From contig DZAY01000013.1 of assembly GCA_022729735.1 (NCBI GenBank), forward strand, positions 1 to 61,643: a stretch of 61,643 nt of DNA. Direction: 5' to 3'. Under the pieces are notes generated by a model that was given only the letters and a program-made list of their open reading frames with translations, was not told the origin of the DNA and searched no databases. The DNA is from Helicobacter cetorum (GTDB taxonomy: Bacteria; Campylobacterota; Campylobacteria; Campylobacterales; DZAY01). The position numbers and the translations under genes are program-made. This document shows positions 9,399 through 18,549 of this stretch, piece after piece. How positions within the stretch are numbered: position 1 is the stretch's first letter; each line of letters opens with the position of its first letter.

Positions 9399-10262
9399 CT
9401 AACTCTTCAATCGCTTTTTTTTATCTGTAATATTTAGACTATTAATCCAATTTTTAACAGATGGATAAGCTATATGAATTTTATTTTCAGATTTAAGTTT
9501 ATAAATTACTAATGTGCAAGGTGCAAAAACTCCAGCTTCAGGCTTTAACTTACTTGCTTCATATATAACTTTTAGTTTACAAATAGAGTATGTATCATAA
9601 AAATCAAAAATATCAACACCCTCTTTTTGTAACATTGTATTGTAATTTGTAAAGTTTGCTAATACAAAGCCGTTAGGTTTTAAACCCTCTTCTATTGCAA
9701 ATTCCAAATCATTTTTAAGCCCTTCAATATCTTCACCTTTTGCAACATCAAAACTAAATTTTTTTAAAGTCTCTTCTTTTTTAGTTTTTGTAGCTTTGTA
9801 ATCAAACTTTACATATTCACCATTTGGCATAGCTTTTGAAAGTGCTTCTTTTGCTCTTTTTTCAATACTCTCTAAAGTTTTTGGAGATAAATTAGCAATC
9901 TCTTCTAATTTTTGGTGATTTAATATACCAGCATATATCTTTTTATCACCCTTCTTTTGATAAATTCCCATTGACATAGGAACTAAAAGTCCAGCTAATG
10001 GCTCTTTTTTTATGAGTTCTTTTGTGAGTTTTGGGTCAAAGATTGTAAAAAGATTATAAACCTCATAATCACTCTGTTGAAATTGTCGCATATATGGATC
10101 AACCATATCTCTATTATCAGCCACTTCAAAGCCAACTTTTACAAACTCCGCTTCAATAGTTTTTGGAGTTATTTTTCCATCATTGATAGAACCTCTAACG
10201 ACTGCATCACTTGCAATTAAATTAATTGCAAAAAATATAAAAAATAGAAACTTAAGTTTCAT
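9399..10262 (-). CDS. Periplasmic DUF302-domain protein, C-terminus probably frameshifted
   Basis: After a signal peptide (MKLKFLFFIFFAINLIA) the protein carries two DUF302-like halves (about residues 20-135 and 160-275), a domain seen in periplasmic proteins often linked to sulfur or respiratory functions, biochemically undefined. The frame ends at a TAG just after an A8 tract (plus-strand T8 at 9415-9422). If the tract had nine A, the protein would continue through about 20 more well-formed residues (AIEELEIAQKDMDKVLKEAL) and stop at a TGA that overlaps the GTG of the metallo-hydrolase gene. I therefore think the annotated end is a frameshift product, a phase-variable site, or a base-call error. 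Confidence 0.75.
   Translation of the reverse strand: MKLKFLFFIFFAINLIASDAVVRGSINDGKITPKTIEAEFVKVGFEVADNRDMVDPYMRQFQQSDYEVYNLFTIFDPKLTKELIKKEPLAGLLVPMSMGIYQKKGDKKIYAGILNHQKLEEIANLSPKTLESIEKRAKEALSKAMPNGEYVKFDYKATKTKKEETLKKFSFDVAKGEDIEGLKNDLEFAIEEGLKPNGFVLANFTNYNTMLQKEGVDIFDFYDTYSICKLKVIYEASKLKPEAGVFAPCTLVIYKLKSENKIHIAYPSVKNWINSLNITDKKKRLKS
9415..9422. repeat. Homopolymeric A8/T8 tract at the end of the DUF302 gene
   Basis: Eight consecutive T on the plus strand (A on the coding strand) lie at the codon where the DUF302 frame is lost. Adding one base, or removing two, restores a longer frame that ends in overlap with the next gene. Homopolymer length change is a common cause of on/off or tail switching in Campylobacterota and also a common sequencing error. 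Confidence 0.6.
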
Positions 10263-10283
10263 AAAATCTCCTACTAAGTAGCT

Positions 10284-10320
10284 AAAAAAAAGGTAATCCC
10301 AAACTCTTTTTTAGCTTACC
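10284..10320 (-). terminator. Weak intrinsic terminator after the coiled-coil gene
   Basis: On the minus strand a GGTAA...TTACC hairpin (10316-10320 with 10292-10296) is followed directly by eight U (10284-10291). An alternative, longer pairing AGCTAAAAAA/TTTTTTAGCT uses the same sequence (10280-10289 with 10307-10316). The stem is short and AT-rich, so it may be an attenuator within the leader of the DUF302 gene rather than a strong stop. Confidence 0.4.
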
Positions 10321-10400
10321 GTTTTGATATTTTAAAACCCACCCTTGGCATAATTATATATTATATTTTTAAATTTTACAATATATATATAAACATCTTT

Positions 10401-10772
10401 CTATTTTAAAAAAACTTTTTCCAAAAATGATACAAAGTTTGGATTAAAAAATGTAAGTGCAACTATTACAAGAGCAATTAAAATATTAAATTTAAAATCT
10501 AAATTTTTTAATTTTTCATCTACGACTTTGAATTTTTCATCAATACCTTTAAATCGTTCTTCAAAAAGTTCTCTTGTTACTAATTCGTTTTTTAACTCAT
10601 CTTTTATTTCAATTTTTAGTTGTATTTTTTTATCAACAATGGCTTCCTGTGCTTTTTCATCAATTGCTTGAATTGACTCTTCAATTGCTTTTGCAAAAGT
10701 TTCTGTTTTTGTTTTATCATTAAAAACATCATCTAAAAGATTATATACATTTCGTGGAAGTGTGTATGTCAT
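10401..10772 (-). CDS. Small coiled-coil protein with C-terminal membrane anchor
   Basis: The ATG giving MTYTLPRNVYNLLDDVF is preferred because AAAAGGC precedes it; an upstream ATG in the same frame lies inside the neighbouring kinase gene. The 123-residue protein has an N-terminal helical segment, a charged heptad-rich coiled coil (about residues 30-95) and one hydrophobic segment near residues 97-113 (ILIALVIVALTFF). This is the architecture of DUF1640-like proteins, which have no firm bacterial function. It lies 22 nt downstream of the large three-sensor kinase and may be co-transcribed with it. Confidence 0.65.
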   Translation of the reverse strand: MTYTLPRNVYNLLDDVFNDKTKTETFAKAIEESIQAIDEKAQEAIVDKKIQLKIEIKDELKNELVTRELFEERFKGIDEKFKVVDEKLKNLDFKFNILIALVIVALTFFNPNFVSFLEKVFLK

Positions 10773-10794
10773 ATTTTTGCCTTTTTTATTTATT

Positions 10795-13700
10795 TTACAA
10801 TATCTCCATTGCTGAATCAAACTCATAATTTAAAACAAGCTCTTTTATTTTTGAAAATTTTTGAGATAATTCATTATTTAAAACCACTTTATCCAATTTT
10901 TCTATTGCGATAGAACACTGTTTAGGTCGTTTTTTTGAGAGTGCATCTTGTAGTTCCATAAATAACTCTTTTATTTTTTCTTCACTGACTTCTATTTTTG
11001 AATTTTCTTCTATTCCATTTTTTAAATAACTATCTAACTCTAAAACTAATGATTTTAACTCATTTTTAATATTAAAAATCAGCTTTTCATCTTTTATCTT
11101 CTCAAGCTCTTTTGCTATTTCACTAACTTTATAAGCTCCTATTGTAGCACTTATACTTTTTAATGAGTGCATTTCTCTATGAAAATCATCTCTATTTTCA
11201 TCAATTTCAAAATTTTTATATTTTCTTAAAAAAGATTTAATAATCATTTTAAAACTGTGTAAATCTGAAATAAAGGTTGGAATAACTCTATTTATTTCTA
11301 AATGTTTAAATTTTGGAAGAGAATTTTCACTATTTTTATCATCCAATTTATCATCTACTTTTGTATCCAAAGTAGCTTTTTTAGATATATATTTAAGTAA
11401 AACTTCAAATAGCTTTTCTGGTTCAATTGGTTTATTTAAATGCTCATTCATACCTAAATTTATACTTTTTTCTATATCACTTTTCATAGCATTTGCAGAA
11501 AGTGCAATAATTGGAATATTTTTATCTACTTCTCTAATCAACTTTGTAGCTTCATATCCATCCATCATTGGCATTTGAATATCCATTAATATCAACTCAT
11601 AAAATTTATTATTAAACTTTTCAAAACCATCTTTTCCATTATTTGCAACATCAATATTAAGTTTTGCAAACTCCAAAATTCCCAAAATTATTTCTTGATT
11701 TATAATATTATCTTCAACTAATAAAATTCTACTTCCTGCTAAATTTAAAACTTCAGATTTCAAAGAGCTACACTCTATTTTTTTACTATCTACATTAGCA
11801 GACTCTTTTAGCTCAACTTCAAATATAAATTTGCTTCCCATTCCAATTTTACTTTCAATAAAAATTTCTCCATTCATTAAATCTAATAGTTTTTTGCAAA
11901 TTACAAGCCCTAAACCTGTGCCACCAAACTTTCTTGTAGTTGTATTATCTGCTTGTTGGAATGGCTGAAATAGTTTATCAATCTGTTCTTGTGATATGCC
12001 AATTCCCGTATCGCTAATTTCAAATCTAAATTTATCCCCAATTTTTAAAATTGATAACTCTATTTTTCCAACTTCTGTAAATTTTATTGCATTTGTGCAT
12101 AAATTTAGCAATATTTGTCCAAGTCGCAAAGGGTCACCCACTAAATTTATATCTATATTTTGAGTTTTGATATTGAATGTCAAACCTTTTTCTTGGGCTT
12201 TTAACTCAATTATATTTTTCACATCATTTATAACTTTTGATAAATTAAACTGGATATTTTCTAATTCCAATTTTCCAGCTTCAATTTTACTAAAATCTAA
12301 AATATCATTAATAATTCCCAAAAGTGAATTGGCAGAAGTTTCAATTTTACTTACATAATTACTTTGAATAGCATCTAAATCTGTAGATTTAATAAGATAT
12401 GTCATTCCAATAATTGCATTCATTGGTGTTCTAATTTCATGAGACATATTTGCTAAAAATTCACTTTTTGCTTTTGTTGCTAATTCTGCTTTCTCTTTTG
12501 CAATTTCTAACTCTTCATTTGCCAATTTTAATTTGCTATTTATAACTCTAAGTCTGCTATTCCAATAAAGACTCAATATAATAATAAATATTGCAACTCC
12601 AACTATTTGCCATATAATTTTATAATTAATTGATTGTTCAACTTTTATAGAAATCCATCTATTTTGAATTTGCATTCTCTCATCAGGAGTTATTGTATCG
12701 AGTGCTTTTTGAAATATAGAGTGCAAAAGTGGTTCATCATCTCTTATAGCCATAGATAACTCTAAACTCTCATTTAATCTTCCAATTATTTTTATATCGA
12801 AAACTCCTTCTTGTTGCAAAGTGTGTGCAATTGGTGCTAAAGAGTCTATAAAAGCATAAACTTTTCTTTCTCGAATAGCCTTTAATCCTTCTTCTAAACT
12901 ATCAACTTCAATATATTTAAGTGTTGGATATTTTTGTTTTAAAATTTCAGAAATTGCATAATTTTTTACAATAGCAACACTTTTATCAAGTAGTAAATCA
13001 GCTCTATCAATAAAAAGCTCTCCATTTAAAGATGCTATTACTAATGGAACAGTTACAAGAGGTGTTGTAAATTTTAAATACTCTTTTCTACTATCTGTTT
13101 GCATTGCAAGATTTAGCATATCACATTTTCGCTCTTTGACATATTGGACTGATTGAGTCCAACTTTTAGTTGGCACAAGTTCTATTTTTGTATCAATAAT
13201 ATCTTTAAAAATATCCATAAACTCTGAACCCATTCCCTCATATTCACCTTTTTCATTTATTCTCTCAAGTGGCATCCAATTTGGGTCTGCACAAAATTTT
13301 ATGACCTTTTTTTCTCTCAAATACTCTTCTTCTGCTAAACTTAATTTAACTGTTTTTGCTTTTGAAATATCCTGCTCAACTATCCCAAACCATTTCTTTG
13401 ATAACTCATCTATATCTTGTGGAGTTAATGAAGCGATTGCTTTATTTAGCATAGATTGAAGTTCTGGAGCATCTTTTTGAGTTAAAAAATAGAAATGTTT
13501 TCCATCACCTTTATCAAATTCACTAAACCAACCTGATAATTTTAAATCACTCATACCTCTTGTTTTTATTGTATAAGTTAGAGTATTTTCCATTTCAGCT
13601 GTTGCATAAGCTTCACCTTTTGACACTGCATCAAGCATCTCTTCAATATTATTAACCGATAGAAGTTTTATATTTGGGTGGTGAAATTTTAAATACTCTT

Positions 13701-14886
13701 CAACTGACCAACCTTTGCCAACTGCTACAACTTTACCATAAAGCTCTTTTATATTTTTTATTTCAGCAACTCCTTTTCTTGTTACAAATGCTGTTTTATT
13801 ACGATGAAATGATTTTGTGAAAAGTCCTATCTTTTCTCGCTCTGGAGTTTTATTTATTGAGTGAAGTAAATCTATCTCTTTATCTTTAAAAAGCTCAACT
13901 AATTTATGCCAACTATAACCATTTACATAATCAATTTTTAATCCTATTTTTTCTGCCAAAAGATTTACCATATCAATGCTATATCCTTCTGCTTTGTTTC
14001 CTATTGCAAAATCAAATGGTGGATAATCAAGCTCATTACTAACTTTTATAATGGGATTTTTTGCTAACCACTCTTTCTCTTTTTCACTAAGCTCTATTTT
14101 TGGAGTTGGGTTTATATCTACTCCTGTCCATTTTTTACGAATAGCATTAATCTCTTCAAGAGTTACTTCACTCATAGCTTTATTTAAAATATCTCTCAAT
14201 ATTTCAAACTCTAATCTCACACCTAAATGGAGTTTGCCTGAAATAAAACTATCTATATATGTTGCCATTTTGATATTAAAAATATTTAGTTTGTTTTGCA
14301 AATATAGCAGATTTGTAGCTAAATCAATGGTTGCATCAGCTTCTCTAAGTGATACAGATTTTATAGCATCTACTAAATTATCCACATTTTTAATTTTAAT
14401 ATTTGGATAATTTTTTCTTAAATACTCATCAAAAAAAAATCCCTTAGGTATGGCTACTACTTTTCCATTTAAATCATCAAGTGATTTGATACCATCAATA
14501 TCATTTCTTACCATTATTCCTGCTGGGTCTTGAATGTAGGGTTTTGTAAAAAGGGTAAATTTTTCTCGCTCTTGTGAAATTACAACACTATGAATTACAT
14601 CTATTTTTCCATTTTTAAACATTTCCAAAAGCTCATTCCAACTATAACCATTTATAAATTCAAAACTAATAGCACCATTTAATTTTTTTTCTAAAAGTTT
14701 AATGTAATCGATACTATATCCTGCTGGTTTTTCATTTTCAACAAAATCAAATGGAGGCCAATCCATTTCATTACTAACTTTTATAACTGAATGTGATTTT
14801 AAAAACTCTTTTTCAACTTCTGTAAGCTCCAAACTATATAAATTTAAGTTTAAAAATATTAAAAATATAAGATATATTAATTTCAT
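10795..14886 (-). CDS. Unorthodox sensor kinase with three periplasmic SBP_bac_3 domains
   Basis: The 1363-residue protein starts with a signal peptide/anchor and has three tandem extracytoplasmic amino-acid-binding-type domains (about residues 28-253, 270-500 and 520-745; two share the pattern VSNE-x-D-x-PPFDF...GYSID). A membrane segment (758-775), HisKA with H816 in [10 protein letters not shown], HATPase, a receiver ([10 protein letters not shown]) and a C-terminal HPt (MHSLKSIS) follow. This is the layout of EvgS/BvgS-like phosphorelay kinases, which usually have two such sensor domains. AAGGAA precedes the ATG. No dedicated response regulator lies next to it. The ligand is unknown. Confidence 0.9.
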   Translation of the reverse strand: MKLIYLIFLIFLNLNLYSLELTEVEKEFLKSHSVIKVSNEMDWPPFDFVENEKPAGYSIDYIKLLEKKLNGAISFEFINGYSWNELLEMFKNGKIDVIHSVVISQEREKFTLFTKPYIQDPAGIMVRNDIDGIKSLDDLNGKVVAIPKGFFFDEYLRKNYPNIKIKNVDNLVDAIKSVSLREADATIDLATNLLYLQNKLNIFNIKMATYIDSFISGKLHLGVRLEFEILRDILNKAMSEVTLEEINAIRKKWTGVDINPTPKIELSEKEKEWLAKNPIIKVSNELDYPPFDFAIGNKAEGYSIDMVNLLAEKIGLKIDYVNGYSWHKLVELFKDKEIDLLHSINKTPEREKIGLFTKSFHRNKTAFVTRKGVAEIKNIKELYGKVVAVGKGWSVEEYLKFHHPNIKLLSVNNIEEMLDAVSKGEAYATAEMENTLTYTIKTRGMSDLKLSGWFSEFDKGDGKHFYFLTQKDAPELQSMLNKAIASLTPQDIDELSKKWFGIVEQDISKAKTVKLSLAEEEYLREKKVIKFCADPNWMPLERINEKGEYEGMGSEFMDIFKDIIDTKIELVPTKSWTQSVQYVKERKCDMLNLAMQTDSRKEYLKFTTPLVTVPLVIASLNGELFIDRADLLLDKSVAIVKNYAISEILKQKYPTLKYIEVDSLEEGLKAIRERKVYAFIDSLAPIAHTLQQEGVFDIKIIGRLNESLELSMAIRDDEPLLHSIFQKALDTITPDERMQIQNRWISIKVEQSINYKIIWQIVGVAIFIIILSLYWNSRLRVINSKLKLANEELEIAKEKAELATKAKSEFLANMSHEIRTPMNAIIGMTYLIKSTDLDAIQSNYVSKIETSANSLLGIINDILDFSKIEAGKLELENIQFNLSKVINDVKNIIELKAQEKGLTFNIKTQNIDINLVGDPLRLGQILLNLCTNAIKFTEVGKIELSILKIGDKFRFEISDTGIGISQEQIDKLFQPFQQADNTTTRKFGGTGLGLVICKKLLDLMNGEIFIESKIGMGSKFIFEVELKESANVDSKKIECSSLKSEVLNLAGSRILLVEDNIINQEIILGILEFAKLNIDVANNGKDGFEKFNNKFYELILMDIQMPMMDGYEATKLIREVDKNIPIIALSANAMKSDIEKSINLGMNEHLNKPIEPEKLFEVLLKYISKKATLDTKVDDKLDDKNSENSLPKFKHLEINRVIPTFISDLHSFKMIIKSFLRKYKNFEIDENRDDFHREMHSLKSISATIGAYKVSEIAKELEKIKDEKLIFNIKNELKSLVLELDSYLKNGIEENSKIEVSEEKIKELFMELQDALSKKRPKQCSIAIEKLDKVVLNNELSQKFSKIKELVLNYEFDSAMEIL

Positions 14887-14933
14887 GTTATTTCCTTGAG
14901 TCTATTAAAACAATATCGTAATTTAGAGATTTT

Positions 14934-15485
14934 TTACAAAAGATTTAATTTTTTTAAATGAACAATCTCTTTACAATTTAAATGGTAGTAGATAAATCCA
15001 GCTTCATTAATTGGATTTATTTTATGAACTTTTTTAGTTAAATTTTTATTTGTATGTTTTGTTGAAATTAATATATATCTTGTTTTAAACTTTTCAATTT
15101 CAACTCCATAATATTCGCTCATGAGTGATTTTAAATAGTTTATAAATAGTTCCGAATTTCTTATTTGATATTTAAAACCACTACTTTTTGTAGATTTCAG
15201 TTCGCATAAAAATATATAAACCAATCCATCTATCAAAGCAAAAATTGATAAATCACAACCTTTATTTATATGAATATTTCGTTTGCTAAAGTATGGACTA
15301 AATATTCCAAAAGTATCCAATTTAAAAGCAAATGCCAAATCAAAACCACTAATTTCTACATCTCTACACAAATTTCCAACTCTATTTTGATTATTTTTTT
15401 CTTTTACAATCAAAGGTGATGTATTTAATTTGACTCTATCATCAATAATATCTTCAAGTGCAAATATAACTTTTGAAAAATCCAA
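14934..15485 (-). CDS. PD-(D/E)XK nuclease-like protein paired with an AAA ATPase
   Basis: I recognise no named family, but the 183-residue protein shows a PD-(D/E)XK-type core: D78 in KGCDLSIF, then E95-x-K97 in FLCELKS on the next strand, then a helix with Q107 (YQIRNSELFINYL). This is the restriction-endonuclease active-site order. The start is TTG, 2 nt after the ATPase stop codon, so translation is almost surely coupled to the ATPase. Codon use and AT content look like the neighbours. A nuclease effector activated by the ATPase is the simplest reading (inference); a structural role is possible. Confidence 0.55.
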   Translation of the reverse strand: MDFSKVIFALEDIIDDRVKLNTSPLIVKEKNNQNRVGNLCRDVEISGFDLAFAFKLDTFGIFSPYFSKRNIHINKGCDLSIFALIDGLVYIFLCELKSTKSSGFKYQIRNSELFINYLKSLMSEYYGVEIEKFKTRYILISTKHTNKNLTKKVHKINPINEAGFIYYHLNCKEIVHLKKLNLL

Positions 15486-15487
15486 AG

Positions 15488-16840
15488 CTAATCCATAAGT
15501 GAATAGTATATCTCATCAGTTGAGCTATTCAAATCATTAATAACTGCATCAAATGAATCTATTTCAATTCCCAATTTTTTATCAATTTTAAGCTCTTTTA
15601 ATCGATTATCACAACCACTTACATATAGTTTTACACTATCAATATCCAAAACTTCATTTTCGTTATAATCATATTTATACATAATTTTTGCTCTTTTGTC
15701 AAAACTATTTGAAAGCATAATTAAATTACTAAACTCTTTTATAATATAATCGCTGTGTGTTGTGATAAAAATATTAATTCCACTATTAACCAAAGTAGCA
15801 AAAAGTCTCGCTAATTTTCGTTGATTATCTGGATGGAGATTTAACTCTGGCTCATCAATTATCAATATATCATTCTTTTTTGCAATATGTTTGACATAAA
15901 AACTCAAACCAATTAGCGATTTAGCAGATGAAGATGTGAGATGTAGTGGCATTTTTACCTTTTTTCTCCCATCTTTTGCAATAAATATCAACTCTTTATC
16001 AACCATCTTAAATGAGCCATCTAAAATATTATCAAGCCCTTTTACTGTTTCACTATCTAAATCACTCTTGTATCTTACAATCTCATTTATATCTCTGATA
16101 AAATCTATATTATCTTTGATTGGTTTTGTATATCTTGAAAACAAATCTTTTATCATCAAAAATGGGTCAATATCTGAAATTGTGCCACTTATTTTGGTAA
16201 ATTCATCAATTATAAAACTTTTATTAATATCAAGCTCTTTATAAAATAGAGCTATTCCACTTCGTTCTGCTGTAAATATAAAAGGTCGCTTAAACTTATC
16301 TCCCAAAAATATTGAAGCAATAGCAGAGTTTATTATGTTTTCTAAAGCAAATATTGGTGGAATTTCATCTCTATTTTCACTTAAAATAGAAATTTCCAAA
16401 ATAGAGCTATTTGCATCTTTTGATAAATGGATAATCTCCTTTTTTTTGGAAAACAGAGATTTTTTATACTCACTATTTAAATTAAAAGTTAAATTATCAA
16501 TTTTTATTTGAAAAGTTGTATCTTTGAAATAGTCGCTATCTGTATTAAATAGTGTGTGAAGTTGATTTATATAGTTTTGTGAAAGTTTTTCTAATACAGT
16601 ATCAATTTTTGAGCGATAAATTTCTAAATCAATTTTACAAAATCCTAAATTACTTAAATCTTTGGCATGTTCTTTATTTATTTCAAAATTTGCTAACTGT
16701 TCCCAACTTTTTAAAACTCCATAAATTGCATGACTTAAATATGTTTTGCCACTATTATTTTTACCACACAAAATAGTAAGTTTTGCCAAATCTATATTAG
16801 CATCTTTAATAATTCCTAAATTTTTAAATACAAATTGCAT
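15488..16840 (-). CDS. ABC/OLD-type AAA ATPase (AAA_15/AAA_21-like), possible defence ATPase
   Basis: The 450-residue protein has a Walker A at GKNNSGKT (residues 26-33), a degenerate signature region (LTSSSAKSL, 301-309), Walker B with DEPELNLHP (329-337) and a switch histidine in TTHSD (H362). These are SMC/ABC-like ATPases similar to the N-terminal part of OLD nucleases. No TOPRIM domain is visible in the ~90 residues after H362, so nuclease activity would have to come from the downstream partner. It starts 1 nt after the stop of the GAF-HD-GYP gene and ends 2 nt before the nuclease-like gene. Confidence 0.7.
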   Translation of the reverse strand: MQFVFKNLGIIKDANIDLAKLTILCGKNNSGKTYLSHAIYGVLKSWEQLANFEINKEHAKDLSNLGFCKIDLEIYRSKIDTVLEKLSQNYINQLHTLFNTDSDYFKDTTFQIKIDNLTFNLNSEYKKSLFSKKKEIIHLSKDANSSILEISILSENRDEIPPIFALENIINSAIASIFLGDKFKRPFIFTAERSGIALFYKELDINKSFIIDEFTKISGTISDIDPFLMIKDLFSRYTKPIKDNIDFIRDINEIVRYKSDLDSETVKGLDNILDGSFKMVDKELIFIAKDGRKKVKMPLHLTSSSAKSLIGLSFYVKHIAKKNDILIIDEPELNLHPDNQRKLARLFATLVNSGINIFITTHSDYIIKEFSNLIMLSNSFDKRAKIMYKYDYNENEVLDIDSVKLYVSGCDNRLKELKIDKKLGIEIDSFDAVINDLNSSTDEIYYSLMD

Positions 16841-16841
16841 A

Positions 16842-18518
16842 TTAGCTCTCTATATCTATCTGCTCACTCTTTAGCTCTTTTGTAGCATAAAGCAAATGTA
16901 GCCTATTTTCATAAAAGAATTTAAGTAAATTTTCATCTATTTCATAATCTTTTATCATGAATGAGAGAATTTTTTTAACTTCACTTAAAGTTTTTGCTTT
17001 TTTGTAAGGTCTATCAGCTGCTGTTAATGCTTCAAATATATCTGCTAAAGCTAAAATTCTACCTTCTAAAGGAATTTTATCAGCTGATAAACCTTGAGGA
17101 TAACCTTTACCATTTAATTTTTCATGATGAGCTCCTGCAATTTCTGGAACTTTTCTAAGTTTTTTAGGAAATGGTAGAGATTGTAACATTTTTAAACTCA
17201 TTGTTGCATGGTCATTTATCTTTTGTCGCTCACTATCTGTTAGAGTTCCTCGTCTGATACTTAAATTCATAATCTCATCGCCACTTAATAAATCTTTAAA
17301 TTCTCCATTTATAGTTATTTGTCGTTTGGCAATAGTTTTTATTCGCTCTATTTTGTCATCACTCATAAACTCTCCACCGATATTGCTTTGCTCAATAAAT
17401 GCAAACTCTTCATCTAAAGTTTTTATATTAGTTTCTAAATTTGAAGTTAGCTCTTTTAATTTTTCTATTTTTTCATCTTTGCTCATAATTTTATTTTGTA
17501 AAAGTTCCATTTTAGATTTTAAAAACTCAATTTCATAATCTCTTTTTAATATCTCAAATCGTTCTCTAACACTCCCAATTCTATCAAATATGGTTTCTAA
17601 TTTTGTAGCTTTATCTACAATAAATTCTGGAGTTGTAATTTTTCCAACATCATGCATCCAAGCTGCAAAATATAGCTCTTTTAACTGGTCTTGATTATAA
17701 AAAATATCTTTATAAACTCCATCTTTATCGCTATTTATAGTTTCTGCAATTAACATTGTAATTTCTGCAACTCTTCTAACATGACCTCCTGTATATGGAG
17801 ATTTTTCATCAATTGCAACGGCAATAGTTTTGATAAATGACTCTAAAAGCGATTCTAAATCTTTTACAAGTCTTGTATTTGTAATAGCAACCGCTGCTTG
17901 AGAAGCCAAAGACATTGTATTACTCTCATCTTCTTTTGAAAAAGCGATAACTTCACCACTCTCATTATCTTGTCTATTTATTAATTGTAATACTCCAATT
18001 ATCTCATTTTCATAGTTTCGCATTGGAATAACAAGCATAGATTTAGAGCGATAACCAGTAGAAGCATCAAACTTTTTTGTCCCTTCAAAGTTAAATCCAT
18101 CAGCAAAATATACATCTTCAATATTTATCAAATTTCCATCTAACGCACACATTGCCGCTACCATTTGACGATTTTGCTCTCCATCTGGTTTATATAGTTG
18201 AAGTGGTGGCCAAGTAATTTGCCCCATTGTTCCACCCATTTTTATATTCAATGACTCTGTTTCAACTACGGTAAATCTTAACTCTCGTTCATCATAACTT
18301 CTAAGATAGAGTGTGCCACCATCTGCATTTGTAAATTTTTTGGCTTGAGTTAAAATCATTTCCAATAACTTATCCAAATTATTTTCAGCAGATAGAGCTG
18401 TTCCAATCTCATTTAAATTTTTAATATGTTCATGTTGCTTTTCTGTAAATTCTCTAACTTCTGTTAAAATAGAGTTTAAAAGTTTATTAATTTCATCATT
18501 TTCTGCAAATTGAGCCAT
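16842..18518 (-). CDS. GAF-HD-GYP cyclic di-GMP phosphodiesterase
   Basis: An N-terminal helix leads to a GAF domain (about residues 35-215), then an HD-GYP domain from about 225 to the end. Metal and substrate motifs are present: HD at 289-290 (MHDVGK), NDHA at 435-438, HHE at 464-466, GKGYP at 470-474 and LADIFEALTAADRPYK. Between the HD motif and NDHA sits a charged, probably coiled-coil insertion of roughly 120 residues (about 305-425) not present in compact HD-GYP domains. It is likely a soluble phosphodiesterase regulated by a small ligand in the GAF domain. It is the first gene of a tight run with the ATPase/nuclease pair. Confidence 0.9.
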   Translation of the reverse strand: MAQFAENDEINKLLNSILTEVREFTEKQHEHIKNLNEIGTALSAENNLDKLLEMILTQAKKFTNADGGTLYLRSYDERELRFTVVETESLNIKMGGTMGQITWPPLQLYKPDGEQNRQMVAAMCALDGNLINIEDVYFADGFNFEGTKKFDASTGYRSKSMLVIPMRNYENEIIGVLQLINRQDNESGEVIAFSKEDESNTMSLASQAAVAITNTRLVKDLESLLESFIKTIAVAIDEKSPYTGGHVRRVAEITMLIAETINSDKDGVYKDIFYNQDQLKELYFAAWMHDVGKITTPEFIVDKATKLETIFDRIGSVRERFEILKRDYEIEFLKSKMELLQNKIMSKDEKIEKLKELTSNLETNIKTLDEEFAFIEQSNIGGEFMSDDKIERIKTIAKRQITINGEFKDLLSGDEIMNLSIRRGTLTDSERQKINDHATMSLKMLQSLPFPKKLRKVPEIAGAHHEKLNGKGYPQGLSADKIPLEGRILALADIFEALTAADRPYKKAKTLSEVKKILSFMIKDYEIDENLLKFFYENRLHLLYATKELKSEQIDIES

Positions 18519-18549
18519 GATTGCCCCTTTTATTAATATTGATTATATT

